From Azadirachta indica (lineage: Eukaryota > Streptophyta > Magnoliopsida > Sapindales > Meliaceae): 64,000 nucleotides of DNA. The notes under the pieces were generated by a model. That model made no database searches and was not told where the DNA came from. It worked only from the letters and a program-made list of their open reading frames with translations. The DNA is taken from contig CM040451.1 of assembly GCA_022749755.1 (NCBI GenBank), forward strand, positions 3,920,871-3,984,870. Direction: 5' to 3'. A program made the position numbers and the translations under genes. How positions within the stretch are numbered: position 1 is the stretch's first letter; every line of letters begins with the position of its first letter. Shown piece by piece: positions 50,910-62,497 of the stretch.

Positions 50910-53900
50910 TATTGTGCTTTCACCTAAGGACTATTCTTGCTGGAGAAATCAGGATGGTTTGTTTTGTCCTCTGCGAGCTACTGGGGCGATCGCTTCTCCA
51001 CATAAATACAGGTTGCTAACTCGTTCTCATTGATTATCTTGTTTGTTGTTGGTCCCATGTCGAGTGACTTTCCAAGTAAACGACCTGCGGTCGCTATTTT
51101 CCATTGATTTTCAGATATTCCACCATCGGAGCATTTCAATGAGAAAGAAGACCTTAGGTTAAAGCAGATATACTCATTGCGATTCAAAAATCTCTTTGTG
51201 GAAAAAGTACCAATTAATGTCTTGGTGGTTAACATTTACTAGTGGAATATGAATCATATAACAGGTCATTCTTACGTGACACAAATTTATAAATCTAATG
51301 TATTGTTTTATTCAATTTTCTTTTATAAAAATTTTAGTATAGAATGTTCAATATTTTAGCTCCCACTTTTCAAAAACTTCAGAAGTAATGTTACCGTTAT
51401 GAGGGTACATAAGGATGCACATTGAAGAGAAAAAATTGAGTAAATAGACTTGGTTAATTTTTTTGTTAGATTGATAAAGTACTTTCAAGTATAGTCTTTA
51501 AAAATGGTTTAAGTTTAAGTGTAAATAAAACACAAAAGAGGAAAATCATCGTATCTTTACTATAATGTCCTTAAAATACATAGAAGACTAATGTAAATGG
51601 ATGGTATTAAGGGAGGTAAGTATTTCTTTCTCCATAGTTTCTCTCTAAGTGTTATAATTTTAAACATTAGGGGAGGTATGTTAATTCTCCATAAATTTAT
51701 TAACTTTTTGTACTTTTTTTGGTAATCTTTCGCCTTTTTATTATAATTTTTTATTTTTTATTTTGAATTGGGAAATTGTCTTACACCTACCTTAGGTTTA
51801 GTCCAATTGTCTATTGAGGCAGAAAAAATTTCTTGTTACCGTTAATTTAATTAATGAAAAAACAATATATATATATATATATCAATAAAATTATTTTTTA
51901 ACATAGTTAAAATAAAAATTTAAAATAATATCAAAATAATAAGACATGTAATTATAATTATATTTATTTAATTTTAATCTCTCATCCTTTTCTATTTTTA
52001 ATTGGCGATAGTGCTAGGGTAGCGATGAAGCAGTGAAGGGTGACATGCGATAGTGGTGCTAGGCAGCGATGCAGTAGAGGAAAATAGTTACCCATGGCAA
52101 AGGCTACAGTTTTGAAGGTTTTTTGTTGTTAGGGAAAAGAATCAACGAATCGATTTGAATGCTATTGTTCTTAATTTTAATAGAAGAAAAAGGAGAATTT
52201 ATTAAGTTTTTTGATTAAGTTTAGGATTTTGGGCAATTTGTGAAGTTACAGTGAGATTGATTGACAAATTTGTGGTGTAGAATACTAAGAAAAGTTTTTG
52301 TTAGTAATTTTGGTATAAAATATTTGCTTTTAATCTTTTTTGTTTTTTAAAAAAAAACTTTAGATTGTGAATAATCAAATCTATTTTTTTTCTTTTTCTT
52401 CATTACTTTATTGATTTGATGGGGGCCTTTAAATTTCATTATCTAATCGGTTGCTTGCACTTAGAGGCTTCAAAAAATTTTACAATGCCCATCCTTGGGA
52501 GATAATCCAAGGAGTTCTTTTTGGCTTCATGATGTTCAGTATTTACAAGGCTTGTTTCTGAAATACAAGAAATGGCTAATGAATGTGAAAGTTGTTTCAC
52601 ATATTGTCTTGGAAATTTTGATTTTATCCAAACGTTTTTTCTTCCTTATTTGGTCATAGAACTAAAAAAATAAGATCAAAGGAGGTGAGGAAAAGAAAAA
52701 AAAGAAAAAAAATTTATTAATTTTATTCATTTATTATATAATATAGCCACCATTTATTTATTTTGATTTTATGATATTACATATTTTATCAGTCAACCAT
52801 CAAAAATTATTTTAGTAAAAATTGTCAAAAAACTTTTTTTTTCGTTAACTCATGTAACAAATGGATGTAGTGAGATATTTTTTAAATTTTAGGAGATTGA
52901 TGGGTCCAATTGAACCAAATCTAAGAGGGGTATAAGGCAATTTCTCTTATAAATTTTTAACTCTTTTTTTTGGTATTTTATATATATGACCATTTTTTTT
53001 GGAATTGTAAGAAAAAAATTGAGAATTATAATATGACAAATTTATTGAGACTCATAAGTTTCTTAATCAAATTTAGTTTGATACCGCCTATAAAATTTGA
53101 TAATAAGTTAATAATTCTTAAGTCAGACAAAATCTTTATAGTAAAATTTGCCTCTTCTTATTATTATTCTTCTTTAAGAAAAATTGATATCATTAAGACT
53201 CTCAATTACCTCAAAAATTTACACCAAATTTAAATAAAATGAAGGACAAAAATACCAACCATCGACTACATGTAATTAGCACAGCACAGTGAAATTATTT
53301 AACAGAAAATTGTTACCTCTTCTATTAATAAGCAAGTAGTACTACATTAAGTAATAAAATTATATAATAAACTATTTTATAAGTTATTAAAACTTATCAT
53401 ACATCACTTGATACAGAAAGAAAAAAGTTAAAATAATACACAGAAAGTATAATGCTAACTTTTAGTAACGTAAATAAAAGGGAACTACCCTGTTGTTTCG
53501 TCAAAGAATTTTCAAAGGTTTAATATATATAGATTACTGGAAGAAAGGCAAGCTAGCCATTCTTTTTGTATTTTTAATTTTATATTTTTTGTGGCTCCCA
53601 TTCGGTTACTTAGAATCATTTCCGATGATTATCATTCTGTGATCACAAAATCTGATAATTAACAGACATAATTCAATGCAATTTATGTCTCCACAAAAGA
53701 AATAATAATTATCATGACTCAGTAGCTTTGATCTCGCGTGTGGATTCAAAATTAATTTCAGGAAAAAAGTGCTTATTATTTCATACAGTGAATGATAATA
53801 CTTTCACCCATAAATTTTGTCAAACTAATCAATCAGGATATATACAATTTAGTAACCTTAATAAATTCGTCCCTGACTCAACGGCTTTAGTTCTCGTTGT

Positions 53901-54340
53901 TAGTTGTAGGGGAGAAATTGTTACAGTTGAGGAAATTAGGTCTTGATTTGTGATTTCGGAAAAGTCTTAGGGAATAAAATATTATTATTCGTTAGACGAA
54001 TGTTGGGTAATTGTGGGACATTTTAATGTCTGTTTTGTAGTTGAAATTAAACAACTTTCTGCGTTGATCGCAGTGCGATAGGGATCACCACAGCATATCC
54101 CCACACCTTTGTTTGCCAAAAGGGAGTTTCTAAATATAACTAATTTAATCAAGAAATTTGGTATGAAATACCATGAATTTCGTAATTCTTAATTAGTGCA
54201 TATTTCATTCATTCTTTCGATTTCAGTTACATTAACTGCTAATCAAAGGCAAAATTGTAATCATCTTGATGGATCATGGTCAAAGGTTGAAATTATTGAC
54301 ACAGTAACAAATGGAAGTTGGGCGAGTAATAGACAAATGA
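50910..54340. other. Gene-free stretch between DUF26 genes
   Basis: It holds the promoter of the 50145-50909 gene, a reverse-oriented MITE terminus (51590-51695) and AT-rich DNA. A 72-codon plus frame at 53728-53946 resembles no family I know, so I do not call it. Confidence 0.5.
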
Positions 54341-54550
54341 GGTGCTGAATAAATTCTAGCTAAATTTTATTAGTATGATAACATGACAAAGAACATTCAA
54401 ATTTTTAAATACTAAAACGAAACAAACTTTAATTATTTGACACAAATTGTACAAGAAATAGTAAAATTTGAGTTACTGACGAACTTAAATCACCTTTACT
54501 GTTTGAAGATGCCGGATCAACTATTGTGCTGGCGGCTGTGATGGTATTCG

Positions 54551-55306
54551 TTAGCTGTAGTTAATTAAGGTAATAAAAACGACCGATTCGTACCTGAAAT
54601 TACAGCTGGGGCCGATAACTCTCCCTCTTTGTCTTCCATCACAGCAATCTGGAAGCAATGCTTTGGCTTTATTTAGGCAATCAACGCACTGCTGCCTAGA
54701 CATATCAGGAGAACACTGCACGAGTGCATATATTGTTAGAGAATCTGTCGTGGTAGCACTTCCTGTAGCAAACTTAAGATGAGAATCCCCGGAGGCTGCT
54801 TGATTTTTCAGGCTATCCAGCAAGGTTTTTACAGCCTGGTTGAAGGTAGTTGGATCCGATACGTTATTCAAGTTATACATCCAGAACCATGGCCCGAATT
54901 CCATGTTCCCGAAGAAGTAGCGGTTTGAGTACCTTAACATGCAATAATCGTACTAGATAACAGACTCTTTCTGGGAAGGACAACGTTTTGGTAGCTTAAG
55001 AATAGCATTATTGACGCAACTGCAGCAATTGTCTGGCTTAACATCTCCTCTACAAAATGCCAAGGCATTAGCTTGATTGCTATTTTGGCCGTAAGATGCA
55101 GTGTAAAAACCATCGCAGTTGGCTTTAGTATTCGCTGTGATGGAGGAGAGTGCGTGTTTGAGGTTTGTTTGATAGGCACTCCCTCTACTGCAGTTACCGA
55201 ATTCACTCAAACAAAGGTGCAACAGTAGGTTATCTTGCTGCGCAATGGTGAGTACAAGGTGTAAGGCGTTAGAACAGAAGAAGAATAGCATTCTTGAAGA
55301 AGCCAT
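54551..55306 (-). pseudogene. Secreted DUF26 gene disabled by nonsense and frameshift
   Basis: Near-identical tandem copy of the gene at 56787-57536. Reading from ATG 55306, the frame matches that paralog until codon 118, where TGG (Trp) has become TAG (54953-54955). The frame then continues unchanged through both DUF26 regions. Near the end a single base is missing (paralog TACGAGATCGG, here TACGAATCGG, about 54590), so the last residues are replaced by an unrelated tail ending at 54551. The truncated product would retain the signal peptide and most of the first DUF26 only. Other drift includes an extra Cys in CRGDVKPDNCCSC. A TATAAATA/TATTTATA element (55387-55394) is preserved about 80 bases upstream, so transcription is still possible. 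Confidence 0.9.
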
Positions 55307-55386
55307 TGTCGTGCTTTCAACCACAATGAAGGACTGTTCTCGGTTCTCAGTTATTTTCCTGTGAACTAGTGGCGTGATCTCTTGCA

Positions 55387-55394
55387 TATAAATA
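55387..55394 (-). promoter_or_regulatory. TATA-like element of the DUF26 pseudogene
   Basis: TATAAATA on the plus strand, TATTTATA on the coding strand, about 81 bases upstream of the ATG. It is conserved at the same distance in the tandem paralog. Confidence 0.5.
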
Positions 55395-56786
55395 GAGATC
55401 ACATGCTCCTATTATTGTAGATATTGTTGACTATCTTGTCGGTCAGACGTCAAATGTTTGACTCGCTGTTGAGGATTAGGATATATATAAAGATACGCCT
55501 CTTGTGCCAACCGCTCAATTATTATGCACAGCATTTGAGTTTTCAGAGAAACGGATTAGTCTTTTTATAAAATAGTAATTGAAAACATGGTTTTGAATGT
55601 CGAAACTAAGTAATTTGACCCAAAAACAACCTAGAAAAAGTGGCAGTTCTGATCTTCTCATTGTACAGAATTTAATATATGGCTCATTATTTTGGACCTG
55701 GTTAATTTAATCAGCATAAAATGAAATTTTAGAAGCACCACTAGGTCTTTGATTTCAGACAATATCAGCAAACATTATTTGTGATGGGAGAGAGGTCCAC
55801 TTGGAAGAGCATTCTCGCTCTAAAGTGACTTTTTTAGATGATGATCCACCCATTAATGGATTAGTGATCAGTGAATAAAGTATACAATTATATCAATGTT
55901 TCGAATCATATAGCACAAGTCATGAATATGTACAAACAAAATTAAGTTTGTGTGGTTTCCACTTCCCCAAGCATCAAAAAAGAAAATATCTTTTATAATA
56001 ACTAATTAAACAGATTGGTGACATTGATATTGGCTTCTGTTTTTTTACCGAAAGGGAAAGAGATGATGTTGCTGTGCGCATGCATGAAAGTTGAAACTTA
56101 TATGCATGTATATGTATGTTTCTGTAAGGCTTTTTTTTTTTTTTAATCGTAGCTTTTATAATTTTTAATTTAATTAGACATTTATATCAATAAATTAAAG
56201 TAAATGCCGAAATTTAAATAGCAGAGATTGAATGTCAAATTTGATCTAGAAGCACAGGTGCATGTATAAATATATCTCGATGTAAACGCTTGAGTATGTA
56301 AATAAGAACTGAACAATAAAATAATTATTGATATTGGCAAAAAAATAAAATAAAAATTGGTAGTGGGATTCCAGTGCTACATAAGTTAATTATGGTGGTC
56401 CATTCCTTTCAACACCAATCAAACCTTTGAATAATGGTTGTGGTTAATGGTACAATTAATGTGCTCAAAACAAAAGTGTTTTCCAGCCATAAACCACCTC
56501 GACAACTTCAAGTCTTCCGGTGAATATGACGTGAAACGACTTTGTTCACTTTCTGAAGTGCTGAATAAATTCTACCTAAATTTTATTAATCTGATAACAT
56601 GAAAACGACAAGCATTCAAACCTTTTGAATGTGATGAAAACGAAACAAACTCTATGTGATACAAATTTTACAAGAAATAGTAAAATCTGAGTTATTGACG
56701 CACGGAAATTACCTTTTACTGTGTGAAGATGCCGGCCGTTGAGCTATTGTGATGGGATTGGGGGTGGTGGTATTCATCTGCTGTAG

Positions 56787-57536
56787 TTAGCTAAGGTCAT
56801 AGAAACGACCGATCTCGTACCTGAAATTACAGCTGGGGGCGATAACTCTGCCTCCTTGTCTTCCATCACAGCAATCTGGAAGCAATGCTGTGGCTTTATT
56901 CAGGCAATCAATGCACTGCTGCTGAGACATGTCATTAGAACACTGCACAAGTGCATATATTGTCAGAGAATCTATCGTGGCAGCACTTCCTGTTGCAAAC
57001 ATGAGATGAGAATGCCCAGAGGCTGCTTGATGTTTCAGGTTATCCAACAAGGTTTTCACTGCCTGGTTGAAGGTAGTCGGATCCGATACGTTATTCAAGC
57101 TATACATCCAGAACCAGGGTCCGAATTCCATGTTCCCGAAGAAGTAGCGGTTTGAGTACCTTAACATGCAATAATCGTACCAGATTACGGACTCTTTCTG
57201 GGTAGGACAGCGTTTTGGGAGCTCAAGAACAGCATTATTGATGCAACTACGGCAATTGTCTGATTTAACATCTCCTCTACAAAATGCCAAGGCATTAGCT
57301 TGATTGCTATTTCGGCCGTAGGACACAGTGTAAAAACCGCCGCCGTTGGCTTTAGTATTGGCTGAGATAGAGGAGAGTGCGTGTTTGAGGTTTGTTTGAT
57401 AGGCACTCCCTCTAGTGAAGTTGCCGAATTCACTCAAACAAAGGTGCAACAGTAGGTTATCTTGCTGCGCAATGGTGAGCACAACAAGGTATAAGGCTAC
57501 AGAACAGAAGAAGAATAGCATTCTTGAAAAAGCCAT
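56787..57536 (-). CDS. Secreted two-domain DUF26 protein, 249 aa
   Basis: Single-exon frame, ATG 57536, stop at 56787. The frame extends upstream to an earlier Met (57632), but I choose 57536. The MAFSRMLFFFCS start matches the signal-peptide start of the other family members, and the TATA-like element at 57617-57624 lies between the two Mets. Signal peptide about 1-24; DUF26 motifs at Cys86/95/98 and Cys199/208/211. The protein ends NFRYEIGRFYDLS with no membrane helix. Apoplastic DUF26 protein of unknown ligand. Compared with the tandem pseudogene it keeps Trp119 and the C-terminal frame, so it is the functional copy. Confidence 0.88.
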   Translation of the reverse strand: MAFSRMLFFFCSVALYLVVLTIAQQDNLLLHLCLSEFGNFTRGSAYQTNLKHALSSISANTKANGGGFYTVSYGRNSNQANALAFCRGDVKSDNCRSCINNAVLELPKRCPTQKESVIWYDYCMLRYSNRYFFGNMEFGPWFWMYSLNNVSDPTTFNQAVKTLLDNLKHQAASGHSHLMFATGSAATIDSLTIYALVQCSNDMSQQQCIDCLNKATALLPDCCDGRQGGRVIAPSCNFRYEIGRFYDLS

Positions 57537-57616
57537 TGTCGTGCTTTCAACCAAAATGAAGGACTGTTCTCGGTTATCAGTTATTTTCCTGTGCACTAAT
57601 GGCGTGATCGCTTGCC

Positions 57617-57624
57617 TATAAATA
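57617..57624 (-). promoter_or_regulatory. TATA-like element of the DUF26 secreted gene
   Basis: TATAAATA on plus, TATTTATA on the coding strand, about 80 bases upstream of the chosen ATG. Its position argues against the longer start at 57632. Confidence 0.55.
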
Positions 57625-58077
57625 GAGATCACATACTCGTACTATCGTAGAAATTGTTGACTATCTTGTCGGTTGGATGTCAACTGTTTGACTCGCTGTT
57701 GAGGATTAAGATACATAAAGACACTTTTCTAATGTTAACCGCATAATTATTAAGCGCAGCCTCTGGGTTTTGAGAGAAACGTTTTCGTCATTTTATAAAA
57801 TCGTTATTGAAAATATGGTTTTGAATGTCGAAAATAAGTAATTTGACCATAAAGCAACCGAGAAAAAGTGGTAGGTTTGATCTTCTTGTGTGATGGATCT
57901 AAATATATAGCTCATTATTCTGGACCTCGCTAATTTAATTGGCATAAAATAAAATTTTAGGAAGCACTACTACTACTTTGATTTCATCCAATTTTAGCAA
58001 ACATTATTTGCGATAGGAGAGACGACCACTTGGAAAATCATTCTCACTCTAAAGTGCCTTATTTAGATGATGATCCA

Positions 58078-58140
58078 TCCATGGGTTAGTGATCAGTGAA
58101 TAAAGTATACAATTATATCAATGGTTCGAATCCTATAGCA
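58078..58140 (+). mobile_element. tRNA-derived SINE-like fragment with a perfect box B
   Basis: GGTTCGAATCC at 58123-58133 matches the pol III box B consensus, and GGGTTAGTGATCAGTG about 30 bases before resembles box A. A paralogous copy lies at about 55855-55920 inside unit 1 with a damaged box B (TGTTTCGAATC), and older relatives near 47450 and 47640. The body does not fold as a tRNA. Confidence 0.45.
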
Positions 58141-58781
58141 AAGTTGGGAATTTTTTTTTTTTAAGCACAAGTTGTGAATATGTACAAACAAAATTTAATT
58201 TGCGTGGTTTCCACTTCCCAAGCATCACATTCACATTGGACATGCATTAAATGTGACCCAAAAAGCATCAAATTGATTCACACTGGTCGACATTCTGTCA
58301 TCACATTTTAAAGAGCTAATTTGTTGTTTAGGAGATTAATATTAATCGTTAAGAAATTTTATTAGTCAAACAAAAACTTCAATATCTGACCCATCAAAGT
58401 GCTTTCTTCAATAGCTTCTTCACTTCGCAGCCTATTTTGTAATATTGGAATATTTTAATCTAATTAAGTCATTTTGAATCTAACAAGGGTCCAATAAAAC
58501 TAGTGGAATGTGGAATAATACCAACATATGTATCTTCTGCAGGGAAAGTTAGTGGAAAATGACCAATGGCAAATGGCGATGCGAATTTGAACAAAGAACT
58601 AACCTCTATTTGAACTAGTTACATTGAATCATGCTAGATAATTATTAGATCATCACGAAATCTTCTGTTTATTGGAGAAAAAGGAAATGATCGATTAAAC
58701 ATTGAAATGAAAGATTCATACATCATCTTAGCATCAAAACGGATATGTTTTGATGTAATTAAAACTAATCAATGAAGATTG

Positions 58782-60192
58782 TGTTGGAAATTAAATTTGA
58801 TTTGAATATAAATTGAATTTGTCAATTGAGTTTAGAAATAGTATGACCCAATTTCTAGAAATTTGTAAGCAAAATATCTAAATATTTATAAAATAAATAT
58901 ATAAATATTTAGTAATAAAATCTAGATATTTGTGAAAAATATCTATATATTATTATGAATATTTCTAAAAAAAGATTTATACTCATTAAATTATATTTGT
59001 GTTGGCATAGTTCTAACTGTTGGTTAAAGATGTGTCATATTATAAATAGAAGTGAGTTATTTCATTGCATTTTTGAGAAATTTGAGAAGTTTGATAAGCC
59101 AAAAAATAAAAAATCTATAAGATTATAAGCTTTTCCTTCATTTCTTATTCATAATCATTCATAGCAAATTTATCTTTTTTTGTAATCTAAGTTCTTTGAC
59201 TTCCAACAAAGTGGTATTAGATTTAAGGTATGAGTAATTATGCCAAGTAATACAATGACTCTTTTTCCAAGTTCCAATGTCACCAAGAGCAACTATGATA
59301 CTAGAGTATCAAGATAAAGACTTTGTTAGAAACTCAAAATGCATAAGAAGTTTTTGAGAAAGGGTATACTGTGCCAAAAGATGAGACAACCCTTATTCAA
59401 ATTCAAAAGGATCTTTTGAAGGATTTAAGAAAATGAGACAAAAATGCTTTCTACATGAAAGGCTCAAGAAAGAGAGATAAGAAAGCTCTCTAAGTGAAGA
59501 GTTCAAGAAAAAGAGGCAAAAAAGCTCTCTACCTCATTTATCTATGATTGGATGAAGATGGTTTTGAGAAAGTTGCCAATGCAACCACAGCCAAAGAAGC
59601 TTGAAAGATACATCAAAATGTGTATAAAAGGTACTGAAAAGGTAAAGAAGATATGTCTTCAAACAATTAAGAGATTTAGAAGTCTATGTTATTAAAAAAC
59701 TTATGAGTTAGTTACAAGCATATGAAGAAAAGAAAAACGAAAAAGCAAGAGACCTTGGAGCAAGTTCTCCAAACAAAGTTTATCTTCAAAGAAAATAGAG
59801 AAAGTTTTGACAATGAGAATGTGGAAGAGACAATAGTTAAGGACGAGGTCACGAATATGGATGAGGATAGAAAGATAATTCATCAAATTAACTAGATAAT
59901 TGTAATAAATATTTAGATATTTATTATGAATATCTAGATATTATCATCAATATTTCTAGAAGAAGATTTGTATCATTAGATTAGATGTGTGTTAACATAA
60001 TTCTAACCATTGATTAAGGAGGTATCATATTATAAATAGGAGTGAATTATTTTATTGTATTCTTGAAAAGTTTGAGAAGCTTGATAAGTCAAAAAATTAT
60101 AAATCTATAAGATGATAAGATTCTCCCTCTTTTTTTTATCTATAATTATTCTTAACAAATTTATTTTTTTTGGTAATCTAAGCCCTCCAACA
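58782..60192 (+). mobile_element. Truncated Copia-type LTR retrotransposon relic
   Basis: Left LTR 58782-59208 begins TGTTGGAA and ends TTCCAACA. A right LTR lacking its first 110 bases or so spans about 59885-60192 (shared GATAAG(C/T)CAAAAAAT, AAATCTATAAGAT and ATTATAAATAG). Directly after the left LTR, GTGGTATTAGATT resembles the TGGTATCAGAGC primer-binding site for initiator Met tRNA. Between the LTRs only a decayed gag remains; pol is gone. The element lies between DUF26 genes. Confidence 0.8.
59225..59885 (+). pseudogene. Decayed Copia gag fragment
   Basis: Frame-broken plus-strand sequence with recognisable Copia gag pieces, such as a match to the 'LQAYEE' phrase near 59715-59735 followed by 'ETLEQVLQTKFIF'-like and 'KENRESFDNEN'-like stretches in alternating frames. 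Many stops and shifts; no zinc knuckle. A non-functional relic inside the LTR pair. Confidence 0.65.
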
Positions 60193-62497
60193 TCCAATAG
60201 ATTGTTGAACATACCAAGTTGTTTTAATAAGCCAATATTGCATTTGGATTCCACCAAGGACCTCGCGTATCAAATAGATAATCATTCCCCATAAAAGTAG
60301 CACCGGTGTATAGATGTAACACCTTAATACCCATAAATATTTGATTTGAAGGATCCCAACAAAGTGATGGCGAAGAATTCGTGACATGATATATATTTGT
60401 CAGAATGCATGTGTATTTATTAAATTAATTTTATTTATTTGTTAAGGAGTATGAAGCAACAAATTGTGCAGTAGGTATAGACCGTAGAGTTGTCTTAAAA
60501 AAGCTAGATAGTTTAGTACTTGGCTTCTGATCTGCTAGACAACGAGGCTAAGTTTTTAATTCTTTCTTAAAGAAATTTTTTTGTTAGAGCGCAGATATTT
60601 GTGAAGAGTTTTCTCAAAAATAGAGAAAAATGATTTATAGCTATTGTATATTATGAAAAATCGCCATGGATATTTAAAAATTTATGACACCAGGGACCCT
60701 AGAAAGATTAATTGTCATAATCTTCATAATTCTCATGTAATTGTTGTCTATTTGCACCCAATAAAATGAAACAGAATAATAATTGTTTGAGTTTAAGCTT
60801 ACACAGTTATATTTCTAGAGTTGCCAAAACAATGGTCTCTAACAATTTAAAAATGAGACTCTTGATGCAAAACTTAGTAACCAACTTTTTAATTAAACAA
60901 TGTGAGATTCTATTGTCATCAAATCTCATGTCATCTATCTTTGCTCTATATACTTTTAGGAATATTAATTTTGGGTGTCATAATTAATTTTCTAGAGGGA
61001 TCACAAGAACATATTGGTCTTGTGCACTATTTGTAACTCATATTATAATTACTCTAAGTGTTTATTTGGTTTAGTTTTTTTAATTAGTCAAAAAGATTTT
61101 TCTAATAATAAAAATTTTATTCAAAATTTTAGGATATAATTTAGTTGGGATGAAGAAGAACTTTTAAGAATTATAAAAATTAATTTTTTTATATGAGAAG
61201 AAATCTAAATTTTAAATTTTCGATAGTAGAATTTTTTTAACTTTTTTTAAAATAAACTTATTTAAAATATTCTTATTTTATTTCAAAATTTTATATTAAA
61301 TTTTTTTATTAATAATTATGGACTTTTAAGCAGTTGACCCAGTCAGTCAATCCCCAATAGCCCATTGCAGCATTGCCAACCAGATAAAACTCGTTTCCTT
61401 TTTTCTCGAGAGAGAACCGCCACTTGCTTCTTGAACGACACCGTCTTCTTATTAATTAATACATTTGTTTCTGTGCTCCAAAAATTGCAAAGAAATCAAC
61501 CTTCATGGTTAATGACCTAATTAGAGACAAAATTTTGTATAAATTCTCTCAAATTTAATCTTACTAATCAAAGGAGATGGTCTCCGATTCGAAACAACAT
61601 AGTACAATATTTTTTCATGATATGAAAATTAACTATAGTATTCAATTTCTTCCGCTGTGGCTTCGATTCCTGATGCCTCAAAGGTATTCGGATACAGATT
61701 ATAAATATTGCGAAATAAACAAGATGACTCGCCTTTCCTGAAAAAGCCAGAAATGAAGTTTGATTAAAATATATATATATATATATATATGGTTTGTAAA
61801 CAAAAAAGGAGAAAGGATTTTTAAAAATTTCTTAATTGAGATCACAAATGATGCCTTCTTGGTTCGCGGAATTGTGATACCGGCGTCTGAGCTGTTGGTG
61901 CTGCTATATTAAAATTAATTCAGTATTAAGGTACAGCCACGATTGCTGCAGGATTAAAGCACTATACATCATATGTTAAATCCAAAAATGAATGGATTCT
62001 ACTAGAAATTTGTGTTACAAAACATTTATTGAGCTTTGTTTTCAAAAGCATACTAAACATACTGCAGTTTCGAACAAAGCTTAATTTTTCCGGAGGTAAT
62101 AATATTGTTTGCAACTCTTTTGTATCCTCTACTCTGTGCAAATGAATAAGTTGAATAATGACTCGGCTTTTGATCAAATTGGTTGTAGACTACGGTCGTC
62201 AGTCAAAGAATCTTTTATAATTGAGTAAACATAAAATGGTGACTAAATAAACGATAATACGGCAAGAAAAATCTTGGAACCAACGAGAAGACCATTCAAT
62301 ACATAAGATAATACGAGTGTTAACTCTTCGTACACGTTGGGGTGACCATTCGATTATTAGTTATTTCTTCTCACAAGACCAACTGATCATTTCACACGAA
62401 CTTATCCCATGCAGAACAGAGAAAATTCCTCAAATTTTGGCATTTTAAAACCCAAAACACTATCGTGAGTGAGAGTACTAAACCAAATTAGATAGCA
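60193..62497. other. Gene-free stretch upstream of the second receptor kinase
   Basis: Contains a partial MITE (about 61055-61320, related to 36897-37368), a TA microsatellite (about 61768-61789) and, at 61845-61910, a phrase with GATACCGGCGTCTGAGCTGT resembling the 3' flanks of the secreted DUF26 genes. The latter may be what remains of a lost family member. The last 150 bases are the leader of the kinase gene. Confidence 0.5.

Larger units (their letters stand above)
54341..55980 (-). repeat. Tandem duplication unit 1 of the DUF26 secreted gene
   Basis: Starts GTGCTGAATAAATTCT at 54341 and aligns with 56560-58225 through the gene, its promoter and more than 0.6 kb upstream. Shared distal words include GATCAGTGAATAAAGTATAC and GTGGTTTCCACTTCCC. 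Offset between the copies is about 2.2 kb. This copy carries the pseudogene. Confidence 0.9.
56560..58225 (-). repeat. Tandem duplication unit 2 of the DUF26 secreted gene
   Basis: Partner of 54341-55980. It carries the intact gene 56787-57536 and its promoter. A T-rich insertion near 58147-58162 and small indels distinguish it from unit 1. Confidence 0.9.

Noticed and set aside
53728..53946. 72-codon plus-strand frame in intergenic DNA
   Set aside because: No recognisable motif, no splice partners and no paralog in the window; chance frame is likely.
57536..57632. Longer start (MISIYRQ...) for the secreted DUF26 gene
   Set aside because: It would put 32 residues before the signal peptide, and the TATA-like element lies between the two Mets. 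The downstream Met matches the start of the other family members.
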